DNA of 64,000 bases from Streptomyces sp. NRRL F-525 (lineage in GTDB: Bacteria; Actinomycetota; Actinomycetes; Streptomycetales; Streptomycetaceae), in assembly GCF_000716605.1 (NCBI RefSeq), contig NZ_JNXE01000019.1, positions 1-64,000 on the forward strand. The letters are read 5' to 3'. The translations under genes and the position numbers were made by a program. The notes beneath the pieces were generated by a model. It did not search any database. It worked only from the letters and a program-made list of their open reading frames with translations, and was not told the DNA's origin. Numbering within the stretch: the stretch's first letter is position 1; the number at the start of each line of letters is the position of its first letter. Shown in pieces: positions 52,270 through 62,333 of the stretch.

Positions 52270-54045
52270 TCAGTTCTTGCCCTTGGTGACAACCCACTTG
52301 CCGCCCACCCAGTTCCCGACCGTCTCGTAACCGGAGCGGAAGGAGCCGAGCCAGTCGAGCTTCAGGCTGGCCTCGGCGGTGGACTTGACGGGGGTGTAGC
52401 TGCTCGCGTCGGTGGACGGGCCGCCGGTGGTGTTCTTGGCGTAGTACGGGAAGGGGTAGACCGGGCGGGTGGCGGTGGTGCTGCCGCTGCTGTCGACCGA
52501 CTTCGTCGTCAGGCTGGCCGGGGCGTCGCCCTTGGTGACCCAGTCGGTGATCGCGGTCAGCGCGTCGAAGGTGTCCGGGCCCTGGCCACCGCCGCAGTGT
52601 GCGACGCCGGGGAGCAGGAACAGGCGGGCGAAGGTCTTGGTGGCCGTCTCGCCGCCGATGACCTTCTCAACTGCCTTGTAGTAGGCCATCGTTCCCACGG
52701 CGGGGATGTGCTGGTCGCCGAGGCCGTGCCAGAGGATCAGCTTGCCGCCGGCCTTCTTGAACGCGGTGAGGTCGGGGTCGGTGGCGTCGTACATGCCCTC
52801 GACCGGCCGCATGACCTTCTTGTAGTAGGCGGCCGTGAACTTGATGTCCTTGTACGTCAGGGTCGGCTGCGGGCTGTCGAAGATCTGGTAGCGCAGGGTC
52901 TCCCGGACGAAGCTGATGTCGCCGCTGGCGCCGGTGGCGGTGGCCGGGGTTATGATGCCGGCCCAGTTCAGCTCGGAGCCGCGCAACTGGTAGCCGGGGT
53001 ACAGGAGTTGGCCGTGTTCGTCGGTGGGTCCGGCGTAGATGCGGCGCAGGGTGGTGACCTGGTCGGCGGTGAGGCAGTACACGTCGGACGTTGAGGTCTG
53101 GCCCGTCTTGCACTGGATGGTGCCGGGGTCCCAGGTACAGCTCAGCGGGTCGGCGATGATGCCGTCGGCGGGGGCGCCGCAGCCCTTGAGCACGGCCTTG
53201 TGGAGGTCGGCGAGGTCGGCGTTGGTGATGGTCGCCGGGCCGCCGTTCAGGTACACGGACTGGGCGGTCCAGGCGTGCGAGAAGGTGTTCAGCGCGGTGA
53301 AGTTGTTCGCCGGGGCGCCGGCGATGATGCCGTCGAAGTCGGTCGGGTAGCGCTGGGCCTCGGTGAGGGCCTGGTGGCCGCCCTGGGAGCAGCCGTCGAA
53401 GTAGGAGTGGGTGGCTGCCTGGCCGTAGTACTGCTTGATGAGGGCCTTGGCCGCCTGGGCCAGTGAGTGGTCGGACTTGTAGCCGAAGTCGGCGCGCAGG
53501 GTCGGGTCTGTGGAGAAGAGGCCGCCGCCCTGGTAGTGGCCCTCGTCGCTGGAGGCGACGGCGAAGGCGCCGGTGGTCAGCGGGACGCAGCCGGTCGAGG
53601 CGGGGGCGCTGGTGACGTTGGTGTTGCCGCAGAGGCCGCCGCAGCCGACCTGGAGGTAGTTGGCCTGCCAGCCGGTCTCGGGGAGCTTGATCTCGAAGTG
53701 GAGTTGGGGGGCGATCACGCCCTTGACGTCACAAGCCGCCCAGTTCCCAAGGGTGTTGGCGCTCGCGGCGAGTTCGGTGGCTGAGGTGATCTCGAAGGGC
53801 ACCCCGGGGACGGCGGCGGCCAGGTCGAGTTGGGCGACGCCGGAGCAGGACATGGCCGGTGCGATGCCCGAGGTCGTGGTGCTCGCCGAAACGGCGTTCG
53901 CCGAGGCCGAGTTGGCGCCCTGCGCGCCGCCGGTCGCACTGTTGGCCAGCGCCACGCCCGCACCGGTCACCAGCGCGACGGCTGCGGCGAGGGTGGCCAG
54001 GAAGGTGGCCGAGTTCCACCGACACCATCTGAACAGCTTGGGCAT
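52270..54045 (-). CDS. Secreted tannase/feruloyl esterase family protein
   Basis: A 591-residue exported hydrolase. The signal segment FLATLAAAVALVTGAGVALA is followed by a Ser/Ala-rich linker. The catalytic Ser lies in DGCSQGGHQAL and the His in GVAHCGGGQG; the Cys beside each forms the CS...HC disulfide pair that marks the tannase family, and the acid is in WHGLGDQHIP. ATG 54045 follows CGGAG by eight bases; the open frame runs about 80 codons upstream but without family character. It diverges from an MFS gene. It probably cleaves plant phenolic esters outside the cell. Confidence 0.88.
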   Translation of the reverse strand: MPKLFRWCRWNSATFLATLAAAVALVTGAGVALANSATGGAQGANSASANAVSASTTTSGIAPAMSCSGVAQLDLAAAVPGVPFEITSATELAASANTLGNWAACDVKGVIAPQLHFEIKLPETGWQANYLQVGCGGLCGNTNVTSAPASTGCVPLTTGAFAVASSDEGHYQGGGLFSTDPTLRADFGYKSDHSLAQAAKALIKQYYGQAATHSYFDGCSQGGHQALTEAQRYPTDFDGIIAGAPANNFTALNTFSHAWTAQSVYLNGGPATITNADLADLHKAVLKGCGAPADGIIADPLSCTWDPGTIQCKTGQTSTSDVYCLTADQVTTLRRIYAGPTDEHGQLLYPGYQLRGSELNWAGIITPATATGASGDISFVRETLRYQIFDSPQPTLTYKDIKFTAAYYKKVMRPVEGMYDATDPDLTAFKKAGGKLILWHGLGDQHIPAVGTMAYYKAVEKVIGGETATKTFARLFLLPGVAHCGGGQGPDTFDALTAITDWVTKGDAPASLTTKSVDSSGSTTATRPVYPFPYYAKNTTGGPSTDASSYTPVKSTAEASLKLDWLGSFRSGYETVGNWVGGKWVVTKGKN

Positions 54046-54310
54046 GCTGGGTACTCCGTTCGATCGCCGGACCGGGGTCGTGCAGGCACGGCGAGGAACG
54101 TAGCTGTCCGCTGATCCGCGAGCAATAGCGTCGACGCAATTGTTGACGATTTGGTCGAAGACTTTGGCCCGATATCGCTGACCAGGCCCGGAGCCGACAC
54201 CCGCCACAACGTTAGCTTTCTTTCTGCGCAACTCATTGATTGTACCGACCGTTAGGTCTAATTTATCGGCTCTCTGGACCTTCGCTCCGCTCACTCACGG
54301 AAGGCCGCCG

Positions 54311-55771
54311 ATGTCCCAGACCCAGCTCACTCCCCCACGGGACCCCGAAAGATCACCCTCGACGACCCGCAACGTCCTCGTCATCGTCGCCCTCGTCTGG
54401 ACCGTCCAACTGGTCGCGCTCATCGCCGCGTTGTCCGGCATCGCGCAGGCCGACGTCGCGATCCACTTCCGGACCACCGAGATCGCGTGGTTCACCCTGA
54501 TGACCCTGCTGACGGGGACGTTCTTCCTGCCGTTCGCGGTCAAGGCCGCCGCCGTCTTCGGCAAGAAGCGCGTCCTGCTCGCCGCCACCGGCCTCGGCTT
54601 CGTCGGCGACCTGGTCGCCGCCGTCGCCACCGACTACCGCACCCTGCTGATCGGCCGCGGCATCGCGGGCATCTACGCCGCCAGCGCCCCGCTCGCCTAC
54701 GCCATCACCCGTGACGTGTTCCCGCGCAAGTGGGTCGGGGTCGCCAGCGGGATCCTGGCCGGCGGTGTCGGTCTCGTGGCGTTCGGTGGACCGTTCCTGT
54801 CCGGCTGGCTGCTGGACGACTACGGCTTCCGCGGCGTCCTGTGGTTCATGGCCATCAGCACCGCCGTCAGCTTCCTGCTGGTCGCGGCCTTCGTACCGGA
54901 GAGCCCGATCCGGGCGGCGGCCGGCCGGATGGACTGGGCCGGCGGAATCCTCCTCGGCGGCGGCGTCACGGCCGTCATCTACGCCGTCGGCCAGGGTTCG
55001 CACTGGGGCTGGGGCAGCGGCAAGTTCATCGGCTACGTCGTCGGAGCGGCGATCGCGCTGATCGCCTTCGTCCTCGTCGAACGCCGGGTCGCGGAGCCCC
55101 TGTTCCCGCTCTCCATGACCCGACGCCGCCCCGTGTGGACCGTTCTCCTCGCCACCTCCATCGCGGCCGGCTCGCTCAGCGCCGTCGGCGTGGTGATCCA
55201 GCTGCTGATCCTGATGCCGAACATCCCGACCATCTCGGCGGGGCTGGGCTGGTCGGGAACCCACAACGCCATCGTCACCAGCCCGATCAGCGCCATGATC
55301 ATCGTGGGGGCCGTCGGGACCGGTCTGATCTCCCGCCGGGTCGACGCACGCATTCTCCTGGGCAGCGGCGCCGCGCTCGCCGTCCTCGGCTACGGCATCG
55401 GCACCCATCTGCACCACAGCGCCCCGCAGATCATCGAGATGGGTGTGATCGCGGGGCTGGGCACGGGCATCGTGATGGCGATCGTGCCCATCATGATCAT
55501 CGAGGTGGTCACCCCCGAGGAACAGGCACTCGCCAACGGCGTCCAGACCCTCGGCCAGGGCGTCGCCCAGATCGTCGTCTCCCAGCTGGCCTTCGTCGTG
55601 ATGGCACAGCACGGGGCGGTCCTCAAGGGCACCCAGTTCTACCTCGACGCCGGCTTCACCAACGGGCTCTGGCTGGTGGTCGGTTGCGTCGCCGTGGGCG
55701 CCCTGCTCGTCGCTCTGATACCCAGGAGCAAGCGCCTCGACGAGGTGGAGGTCGGCCAGGCCGTCGCCTGA
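54311..55771 (+). CDS. MFS transporter, 14-TM DHA2-like
   Basis: A 486-residue transporter with about 14 helices. A motif-A-like loop reads AAAVFGKKRVLL and the motif-C area VASGILAGGVGLVAFGGPF. The N-terminal 25 residues are polar and cytoplasmic. ATG 54311 follows GGAAGG by six bases; further in-frame starts upstream lack a ribosome site. It diverges from the tannase-family gene over 265 bases in which I see no clear operator. Export of a phenolic product would fit but is inference. Confidence 0.88.
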   Translation: MSQTQLTPPRDPERSPSTTRNVLVIVALVWTVQLVALIAALSGIAQADVAIHFRTTEIAWFTLMTLLTGTFFLPFAVKAAAVFGKKRVLLAATGLGFVGDLVAAVATDYRTLLIGRGIAGIYAASAPLAYAITRDVFPRKWVGVASGILAGGVGLVAFGGPFLSGWLLDDYGFRGVLWFMAISTAVSFLLVAAFVPESPIRAAAGRMDWAGGILLGGGVTAVIYAVGQGSHWGWGSGKFIGYVVGAAIALIAFVLVERRVAEPLFPLSMTRRRPVWTVLLATSIAAGSLSAVGVVIQLLILMPNIPTISAGLGWSGTHNAIVTSPISAMIIVGAVGTGLISRRVDARILLGSGAALAVLGYGIGTHLHHSAPQIIEMGVIAGLGTGIVMAIVPIMIIEVVTPEEQALANGVQTLGQGVAQIVVSQLAFVVMAQHGAVLKGTQFYLDAGFTNGLWLVVGCVAVGALLVALIPRSKRLDEVEVGQAVA

Positions 55772-55798
55772 CCCCACCCGCACAACCACGCACGCACG

Positions 55799-55834
55799 GA
55801 AGGCCGTTCTGCCGGTGACGGACGAACGGCCTTC
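55799..55834. terminator. Bidirectional terminator between MFS and soxG
   Basis: GAAGGCCGTTC (55799-55809) pairs exactly with GAACGGCCTTC (55824-55834), between convergent genes. Confidence 0.8.
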
Positions 55835-55848
55835 GGCGTAGGGCAGGT

Positions 55849-56460
55849 TCAGTCGTTGCGCACGTACTCTTCCGCCGCGTCCAGCAGCCAGTCCGTCAGA
55901 TACCCGGCGAAGGACGAACGGACCAACACCCAGAATCCGGCGCCGGGTTCGTCCCGGGCGACCAGGACGACCTGGGCGCGGGCAAGGGTGGTCTGGGCAC
56001 AGCGTCCGGGCCCGAAGGCCCGCGGGTGCAGGTCCAACGGGCAGCCGTGGGCCAGCAGTTCGCGGGCGTGGGCGCCGGACACGAGGAGAGTGGTGCGCTG
56101 GGCGGACACATCGGTGACGGCGACGTGCTCGTCACCGGCCGCCGCCCGGATCCGCTGCTCCACGTCCCGCTGGGTGTCCGGCGGCCCGACCACCAGCCAC
56201 TCGTCCGGACCGAGCCACAGCACGGTCAACTCCCCTGATCGCACCGCGGTGTTGGGCTCGACGGGCAGCGACAGCCCGAGCACGAGTCCTACGGCGTCCG
56301 CCGCCGCGCCCTTCGGGTCGAGCCGGAGGTTCACCTGGGCCAGGAAGGGCAGTTCGGCCAGCCGGACCGTGCCGCCGGAGGCGCGGGTCGTGGCCGCCAG
56401 CCGGTCGGCGGCGCCCGCGAGGGGGCTGCGGCGCGGAACGGAAAGGGCGGTGTCAGCCAT
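55849..56460 (-). CDS. soxG: Sarcosine oxidase gamma subunit
   Basis: A 203-residue small subunit of heterotetrameric sarcosine oxidase, which oxidatively demethylates sarcosine to glycine with transfer of the methyl to tetrahydrofolate. The fold is GcvT-like: LAELPFLAQVNLRLDP, VLWLGPDEWLVVGPP, VTDVSAQRTTLLVSG and LAHGCPLDLHPRAF are typical of SoxG. It is the last gene of the operon. ATG 56460 overlaps the end of the fused soxDA gene by eight bases. Confidence 0.92.
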   Translation of the reverse strand: MADTALSVPRRSPLAGAADRLAATTRASGGTVRLAELPFLAQVNLRLDPKGAAADAVGLVLGLSLPVEPNTAVRSGELTVLWLGPDEWLVVGPPDTQRDVEQRIRAAAGDEHVAVTDVSAQRTTLLVSGAHARELLAHGCPLDLHPRAFGPGRCAQTTLARAQVVLVARDEPGAGFWVLVRSSFAGYLTDWLLDAAEEYVRND

Positions 56461-59400
56461 CGCGGCGGGCTCCCTCGGGGTCGTAGAGGACGGGGCTTGC
56501 GACGGTGACCGGGATCAACCGGTCGCCCACGGGGGCGTAGAGGCGTTCGCCGATGCGGTCGCGGCCGCCCTTGATCAGGGCGAGGGCGAAGGTGCGGCCG
56601 AGGGCGGCGCTGCGATAGCTGGAGGTGACGTGGCCGAGCATCGGGACGGGCGGGGCCGGGAGTTCGCTGTCCGCGATGAGCTGGGTGCCCTCGGGGAGGA
56701 AGGCGGCGGGGTCCTCGGGGAGCAGGCCGACGAGGTGTTTGCGGTCGGGGCGTACAGCGTCGGCGCGGGCGTAGGAACGCTTGCCGATGAAGTCCGGCTT
56801 CTTCTTCGAGACCGCCCAACTCATGCCGAGATCCTGGGGAGTTACAGTGCCGTCCGTGTCCTGGCCGATGATGGGGTATCCCTTCTCGGCGCGCAGGACG
56901 TGCATGGTCTCGGTGCCGTACGGGGTGATGCCGAAGGGGGCACCGGCCTCGTACAGCGCCTCCCACAGGGCGAGGGCCTCCCACGGTGACACGTTGATCT
57001 CGTAGGCGAGTTCACCGGAGAAGCTGATCCGGCACACCCTGGCCTCGATGCCGGCGACGGTCGTGTCCCGCCAGGCCATGAAGGGGAAGTCGTCGTTGCC
57101 GACGTTGAGTTGGGGCGCGAGCAAGCCGAGCACCTCGCGGGAGCGGGGGCCGACCAAGGCGACGGTGGCCCACTGTTCGGTCACCGAGGCGCAGTGGACG
57201 CGGAGTTCGGGCCACTCGGTCTGGTGCCACTCCTCCATCCAGTCGAGTACGGCAGCCGCGTTGCCGGTGGTCGTGGTGACCAAGTAGCGGTCCGGGGCGA
57301 GGCGGATGGCCGTGCCGTCGTCGAAGACCATGCCGTCCGGGCGGCACATGACGCCGTAACGGATCATGCCGACCTTCAGGTTGCTCATCATGTTGGTGTA
57401 GAGCCGGTCGAGGAAGACGGGTGCGTCCGGGCCCTGTACGTCGATCTTGCCGAGAGTGGAACCGTCCATGAAGGCGACGCCCTCGCGGGCCGCCGCGCAC
57501 TCGCGGAGGACGGCGGTCTCCATGTCCTCGCCGCCCCGCGGGTAGTACCAAGGGCGCTTCCACTGGCCGACGTTCTCGAACAACGCGCCCTGCATGACGT
57601 GCCAGTCGTGCAGCGCCGTCGTACGGATCGGGTCGTGCAGGGCGCCCCGGTCGCGGCCGGCGAGGGTGGCGAAGGAGACGGGGGTGTAGGGCGGGCGGAA
57701 GGTGGTCGTGCCGAGCAACGACACGTCCACGCCGAGGAGTTCGGCCACCACCCCGCTGGCCAGAACGCCTGAGGTCTTGCCCTGGTCGTTGGCCGTACCG
57801 GCCGTCGTGTAGCGCTTGGTGTGCTCGACCGAGGTGAGGCCGGCGGCGGTGGCCCGGGTCAAGTCGGCGACGGTGACGTCTCGTTGGAGGTCCACGAAGC
57901 GGGGGGTGTCGGTGGTGACGCCGGGGACGTCGAAGACCTGCATGGCGGGGGTGTGGGGTTCGGGGGCGATCTGCGGGAGGCGGGGTGTTTCGGCTGTGTA
58001 GCCCTCCGCCTCTATCGCTCGGGCGCCTGCGGCCGCGCCCTGCAACAGGACTCCGGCCAGGTCGAATTCGCCGTTCGCGCTGCCCGCGACCTCGACCAGC
58101 TGGCGGCAGGTGTCCGGGACGAAGGTGCCGAGGGTGTCGTCGTAGCGGAGTCTGCCTCCTGCCTGGCTGAAGAGGTGGGCGACCGGGTTCCAGCCGCCGG
58201 AGACCAGGAGGAGGTCTGCGGTGAACTGCCTTGTCGTGTCGGGGGTTTCGCCGAACGGGGCGACCGTTACGGCGGTCAGGCGCGGGGTGCCCTCGGTGCC
58301 TACTACTGCGTGGCCGGGCAGTACCTCGATGCCTGCGTCTCGGGCTCGGCTCGCCCAGTCCTCCGGGGCGGATGCGCGGGTGTCCACGATCGCGACGATG
58401 TGTACGCCTGCCGACGCCAGGTCCAACGCGGCTGCGTACGCACTGTCGTTGGTGGTGAAGACGACGGCGCTACGGCCGGGGAGGGCGCCGTAGCGGTTGA
58501 CGTACGCGCGGGCCGACGCGGCGAGCATGACCCCGGGGCGGTCGTTGTCCGGGAAGGCGAGGGAGCGTTCGTGGGCGCCCGTTGCCAGGACCACCCGGCG
58601 GGCTCGGATGCGCCAGACGCGTTCTCGGGAGACGTGGGTGGGGGCTGCGGCGCCGAGGTGGTTCGTGCGGCGCTCCACGGCCAGGAGGTGGTTGTCGTCG
58701 TAGTGGCCGAAGACGGTGGTGCGGCGCAGGATGCGGACCTCGGGGGCGGTGGTGAGGTCTTCGCTCAACTCGGTTACCCAGTCGAGGTGTTGGGCTGTGT
58801 CCAGGAGGCTGCCGCCCAGGTCGGGGCGGTCGTCGGCGAGGATGACGCGGGCTCCGGTGCGGGCGGCTGCGGACGCGGCTGCCAGGCCGGCTGGGCCTGC
58901 GCCGACCACGAGCAGGTCGCAGTGGGCGTGGACGGCGTCGTAGCGAGCCGGGTCCGGTTCTGTGGCGAGGCGGCCCTGGCCGGGGAGGCTGGTGGCGGCC
59001 AGGCCGTCGTAGAGCTCGATCGTTGTGGCGGGGAGCATCGGCTCGGGGAACGGGGCCTCGATCTGGATGACGGCGTTGGGTTCTTCGACTCCGGCGGTGA
59101 AGATGCCTCGGGGGCGGCCGAGTTTGATGCTGGTGCCGGTTTGGATGATGCCGTTGGCGAGGAGGGCGGAGGCGAGGGTGTCGCCTTTGTAGCCCTGGTA
59201 TTCGGTGCCGTCGAAGGTGAAGGTGAGGGGGGTGTCTCGGTGGATTCGGCCTCGGGTGGGGTGGCGAAGCGGAAGTGTCTCGCCCCCGCCGCCCCTACCC
59301 GTCCCATCCTCCAGGGGCGCTGCCCCTTCGACCCCGCTCCCAGGGGGCTCCGCCCCCTGGACCCCCGTCGGCCCCGAAAGGGCCTCGTCCTCAAACGCCG

Positions 59401-59785
59401 GACAGGCTGAATTTGCGGGCCCGGGCTGAAAAGTGGACGCGGGACGGGCTGAAATTGCCGACCCGCGCTGAAGAGTCGACGCCGGAGAATCGTCAACCGC
59501 CCCCAGCCCACTCGCCGTTGGCCGCTCCTCCCCCGCCCGGTACACCCCCAGAATCTCGTTCGTCGCCGTGTCCCGTACCGCGTTGAACCATCGGCGGCAG
59601 CCCGCCGCGTGGTTCCAGCGTTCCGCGAAGGGGCCCTTGGGGTTGTCGCGGAAGAACAGGTAACGCGCCCACTCCTCGTCGGTCAGGTCGGCCGGGGTCT
59701 GCGGGTAGGCGACGTGGGCCTGGCCGCCGTAGTGGTACTCGGCTTCGTCGCGGGGCCCGCACCAGGGGCAGGGGATCAGCAGCAT
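56453..59785 (-). CDS. soxDA: Fused sarcosine oxidase delta-alpha subunits (SoxD-SoxA)
   Basis: One open frame of 1110 residues. Residues 1-87 are a complete SoxD with the zinc ligands Cys6, Cys9, His59 and Cys63. Residues about 88-177 are a Pro/Gly/Ala-rich linker with no counterpart in either subunit. From about 178 (RGRIHRDTPLTFTFDG) it is SoxA: ferredoxin-like N-domain, Rossmann motif VVGAGPAGLAAASAAAR, then a GcvT-type folate domain to the end. There is no ATG, GTG or TTG in frame between the linker and SoxA, so SoxA cannot start alone by normal rules. The linker is encoded by a Streptomyces-type dispersed repeat. Sequencing error is the alternative. Confidence 0.85.
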   Translation of the reverse strand: MLLIPCPWCGPRDEAEYHYGGQAHVAYPQTPADLTDEEWARYLFFRDNPKGPFAERWNHAAGCRRWFNAVRDTATNEILGVYRAGEERPTASGLGAVDDSPASTLQRGSAISARPASTFQPGPANSACPAFEDEALSGPTGVQGAEPPGSGVEGAAPLEDGTGRGGGGETLPLRHPTRGRIHRDTPLTFTFDGTEYQGYKGDTLASALLANGIIQTGTSIKLGRPRGIFTAGVEEPNAVIQIEAPFPEPMLPATTIELYDGLAATSLPGQGRLATEPDPARYDAVHAHCDLLVVGAGPAGLAAASAAARTGARVILADDRPDLGGSLLDTAQHLDWVTELSEDLTTAPEVRILRRTTVFGHYDDNHLLAVERRTNHLGAAAPTHVSRERVWRIRARRVVLATGAHERSLAFPDNDRPGVMLAASARAYVNRYGALPGRSAVVFTTNDSAYAAALDLASAGVHIVAIVDTRASAPEDWASRARDAGIEVLPGHAVVGTEGTPRLTAVTVAPFGETPDTTRQFTADLLLVSGGWNPVAHLFSQAGGRLRYDDTLGTFVPDTCRQLVEVAGSANGEFDLAGVLLQGAAAGARAIEAEGYTAETPRLPQIAPEPHTPAMQVFDVPGVTTDTPRFVDLQRDVTVADLTRATAAGLTSVEHTKRYTTAGTANDQGKTSGVLASGVVAELLGVDVSLLGTTTFRPPYTPVSFATLAGRDRGALHDPIRTTALHDWHVMQGALFENVGQWKRPWYYPRGGEDMETAVLRECAAAREGVAFMDGSTLGKIDVQGPDAPVFLDRLYTNMMSNLKVGMIRYGVMCRPDGMVFDDGTAIRLAPDRYLVTTTTGNAAAVLDWMEEWHQTEWPELRVHCASVTEQWATVALVGPRSREVLGLLAPQLNVGNDDFPFMAWRDTTVAGIEARVCRISFSGELAYEINVSPWEALALWEALYEAGAPFGITPYGTETMHVLRAEKGYPIIGQDTDGTVTPQDLGMSWAVSKKKPDFIGKRSYARADAVRPDRKHLVGLLPEDPAAFLPEGTQLIADSELPAPPVPMLGHVTSSYRSAALGRTFALALIKGGRDRIGERLYAPVGDRLIPVTVASPVLYDPEGARRDG
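59311..59500. repeat. Streptomyces dispersed intergenic repeat, translated as the SoxD-SoxA linker
   Basis: The stretch contains CCAGGGGGC-TCC-GCCCCCTGG (59340-59360), GGCCC-cgaaa-GGGCC (59370-59384), and CTCAAACGCCGGACAGGCTG (59391-59410), followed by degenerate copies of the GGGCTGAAA-type end near 59430-59475. I recall this combination as a common repeat between Streptomyces genes. Here it lies inside a reading frame. Confidence 0.7.
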
Positions 59786-59796
59786 GGTTGGGCTCC

Positions 59797-61032
59797 CTAG
59801 TGGGCCACCGCGGCGGCGCCGTGCTCGTCGACGAGCGCGCCGGTGGTGAAACGGTCGAGCGAGAAGGGGGCGTTGAGGTGGTGAGGGGTGTCGTGGGCGA
59901 TGGTGTGGGCGTAGACCCAGCCGACGCCTGGGGTCGCCTTGAAACCGCCCGTTCCCCAACCGCAGTTCAGGTAGAGGTTGTTGACCGGGGTCAGGCCTAC
60001 GATCGGTGACGCGTCCGGAGTCACGTCCACGATGCCGCCCCAGGTGCGGAGTACGTGGGCGCGGGCGAAGACCGGGAACAGTTCCAGCGCCGCCGCCATC
60101 TGTTCCTCGATGATGTGGAACGCGCCGCGCTGGGTGTAGGAGTTGTACGAGTCGATGCCCGCGCCCATCACCAACTCGCCCTTGTGCGCCTGGCTCACGT
60201 ACACGTGGACCGCGTTGGACATGACCACCGTGGGGTGGACGGGTTCCAGGAGTTCCGAGACCAGCGCTTGCAACGGGTGGCTCTGGAGCGGGAGTTGGAT
60301 GCCCGCCATGGCTGCCAGGACTGACGTGTGGCCTGCGGAGCACAGCGCTACCTTGCCCGCCGATATCGGGCCCTGCGTGGTCTGTACGCCCACCACCCTG
60401 CTGTCGACGATGTCCAGGCCCGTGACCTCGCAGTTCTGGATGAGGTCGATGCCGGCCGCGTCGGCGGAACGGGCCAGGCCCCACGCCACGTGGTCGTGTT
60501 TGGCGATGCCCGCGCGTGGTTGGTAGGTGGCTCCCATCACCGGATACCGCACGTCCGGCGAGGTGTTGACGATCGGGCAGACCTCCTTGACCTGCCGTTC
60601 GTCGAGCCATTCCGCGTCCACTCCGTTGAGGCGGTTGGCCTCGACTCGGCGCTTGCTGTCGCGGACGTCCTGGAGGCTGTGGGCGAGGTTGAGGACTCCG
60701 CGCTGGGAGAAGAGGATCGGGTAGTCCAGCTCGTCCTCCAGCCCCTCCCAGAGTTTGAGGGCGTGTTCGTAGATGCCCGCGCTCTCGTCCCACAGGTAGT
60801 TGGAGCGGATGATCGTGGTGTTGCGGGCCATGTTGCCGCCCGCCAGCCAACCCTTCTCCAGCACCGCGACGTTGGTGATGCCGTGGTTCTTCGCCAAGTA
60901 GTGGGCGGTGGCCAGGCCGTGGCCTCCGCCGCCCACGATGACTACGTCGTACGAGCGTTTCGGCTCGGGCGTGCGCCAGAGCCAGTCGGGGTGTTCGGGG
61001 AGGTCCGCGCCCGGGGTGCGGGGGGTCGTCAT
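59797..61032 (-). CDS. soxB: Sarcosine oxidase beta subunit
   Basis: A 411-residue flavoprotein subunit carrying the sarcosine-oxidising site. The FAD-binding motif is [17 protein letters not shown] near residue 30. [13 protein letters not shown] (about 173-185) holds the His that anchors FMN covalently in known enzymes. [18 protein letters not shown] and [19 protein letters not shown] are typical of SoxB. ATG 61032 overlaps the glyA stop by four bases (ATGA), and the fused soxDA starts 11 bases after its stop. Confidence 0.93.
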   Translation of the reverse strand: MTTPRTPGADLPEHPDWLWRTPEPKRSYDVVIVGGGGHGLATAHYLAKNHGITNVAVLEKGWLAGGNMARNTTIIRSNYLWDESAGIYEHALKLWEGLEDELDYPILFSQRGVLNLAHSLQDVRDSKRRVEANRLNGVDAEWLDERQVKEVCPIVNTSPDVRYPVMGATYQPRAGIAKHDHVAWGLARSADAAGIDLIQNCEVTGLDIVDSRVVGVQTTQGPISAGKVALCSAGHTSVLAAMAGIQLPLQSHPLQALVSELLEPVHPTVVMSNAVHVYVSQAHKGELVMGAGIDSYNSYTQRGAFHIIEEQMAAALELFPVFARAHVLRTWGGIVDVTPDASPIVGLTPVNNLYLNCGWGTGGFKATPGVGWVYAHTIAHDTPHHLNAPFSLDRFTTGALVDEHGAAAVAH

Positions 61033-62312
61033 CGGGGGTCGCCCTCCTGGGACAGGTGCGGGTAGAGCGGGTGCTTCGCCGCCAGTGCCTTCGTTCGGGC
61101 GCTCAAGTCGCCCACGTCCGGGGCCGGTTGGAGGGCCAGCGCGATCACGTCGGCCACCTCCGCGAAGTCCTCCTCCGTGAAGCCTCGCGTGGCCAGCGCC
61201 GGGGTGCCGATGCGCAGGCCGGACGTGACCATGGGCGGGCGCGGGTCGAAGGGCACGGCGTTGCGGTTTACCGTGATGCCGATCCCGTGGAGCAGGTCCT
61301 CCGCCTGGCGACCGTCCAACTCCGAGTCGCGCAGGTCAACTAGGACGAGGTGGACGTCCGTGCCGCCGGTGAGGACCTTGACCCCCGTGGCTGCTACGTC
61401 GGCCCGGGTCAGGCGTTCCGCGAGGATGCGGGAGCCGGCCAGCGTGCGGGACTGGCGTTCCGCGAACTCCGGTGACGCCGCGACCTTGAACGACACCGCC
61501 TTCGCCGCGATGACATGTTCCAGCGGGCCGCCCTGCATCCCGGGAAACACCGCCGAGTTGATCCTCTTGGCGAGGTCGGCCTCGTTGGTGAGGATGACTC
61601 CGCCGCGTGGGCCGCCGAGGGTTTTGTGTGTCGTCGTGGTGGTCACGTGTGCGTGCGGGACCGGGTTGGGGTGCAGGCCCGCGGCGACCAGGCCCGCGAA
61701 GTGCGCCATGTCGACCATCAGCAGCGCGCCCACCTCGTCGGCGATCCGCCGGAACTCCGCGAAGTCCAACTGCCGTGGATACGCCGACCATCCGGCGATG
61801 ATCATCTGGGGGCGGTGTTCCTTGGCGAGGCGTTCCACCTCGTCCATGTCGACCAGGTTGTCGGTCTCCCCCACGTGGTACGGCACCACGTTCAGCATCT
61901 TGCCGCTGTAGTTGAGGCGCATGCCGTGGGTGAGGTGGCCGCCGTGCGCGAGGTCGAGGCCGAGGATCGTGTCGCCGGGCTTCAACAGGGCGAAGAACAC
62001 CGCCGTGTTGGCCTGCGCGCCCGAGTGCGGCTGCACGTTCGCGAAGCCCGCCCCGAACAGGGACTTGACCCGCTCGATCGCCAACCGCTCGGTGACGTCG
62101 ACGTGTTCGCAGCCGCCGTAGTAGCGGCGGCCGGGGTAGCCCTCCGCGTACTTGTTGGTGAGGACCGAGCCCTGTGCCTCCAGTACGGCGGAGGGCGCGA
62201 AGTTCTCGGAGGCGATCATCTCCAACGTGGACTGCTGGCGTTGCAGTTCGGCGCGGAGCGCGGCGTGGACCTCGGGATCCAGTTCGGCCAAGGGGGTGTT
62301 GAGCGCGTTCAT
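61029..62312 (-). CDS. glyA: Serine hydroxymethyltransferase
   Basis: A 427-residue PLP enzyme interconverting glycine plus methylene-tetrahydrofolate with serine. The PLP Lys lies in [16 protein letters not shown]; the substrate loops are [13 protein letters not shown] and [15 protein letters not shown]. In this operon it uses the glycine and methylene-THF produced by sarcosine oxidase, so it is a pathway-dedicated copy; a housekeeping glyA may exist elsewhere. ATG 62312 follows GGAAGGA. Stop and next start overlap. Confidence 0.94.
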   Translation of the reverse strand: MNALNTPLAELDPEVHAALRAELQRQQSTLEMIASENFAPSAVLEAQGSVLTNKYAEGYPGRRYYGGCEHVDVTERLAIERVKSLFGAGFANVQPHSGAQANTAVFFALLKPGDTILGLDLAHGGHLTHGMRLNYSGKMLNVVPYHVGETDNLVDMDEVERLAKEHRPQMIIAGWSAYPRQLDFAEFRRIADEVGALLMVDMAHFAGLVAAGLHPNPVPHAHVTTTTTHKTLGGPRGGVILTNEADLAKRINSAVFPGMQGGPLEHVIAAKAVSFKVAASPEFAERQSRTLAGSRILAERLTRADVAATGVKVLTGGTDVHLVLVDLRDSELDGRQAEDLLHGIGITVNRNAVPFDPRPPMVTSGLRIGTPALATRGFTEEDFAEVADVIALALQPAPDVGDLSARTKALAAKHPLYPHLSQEGDPR

Positions 62313-62333
62313 ACGGCGTTCGTGTCCTTCCGG

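Noticed and set aside
54046..54294. N-terminal extension of the tannase-family gene
   Set aside because: The frame is open, but a signal peptide and ribosome site place the start at 54045.
59260..59310. Separate SoxA start after the linker
   Set aside because: No ATG, GTG or TTG in the SoxA frame; only a CTG codon, which is rarely used.
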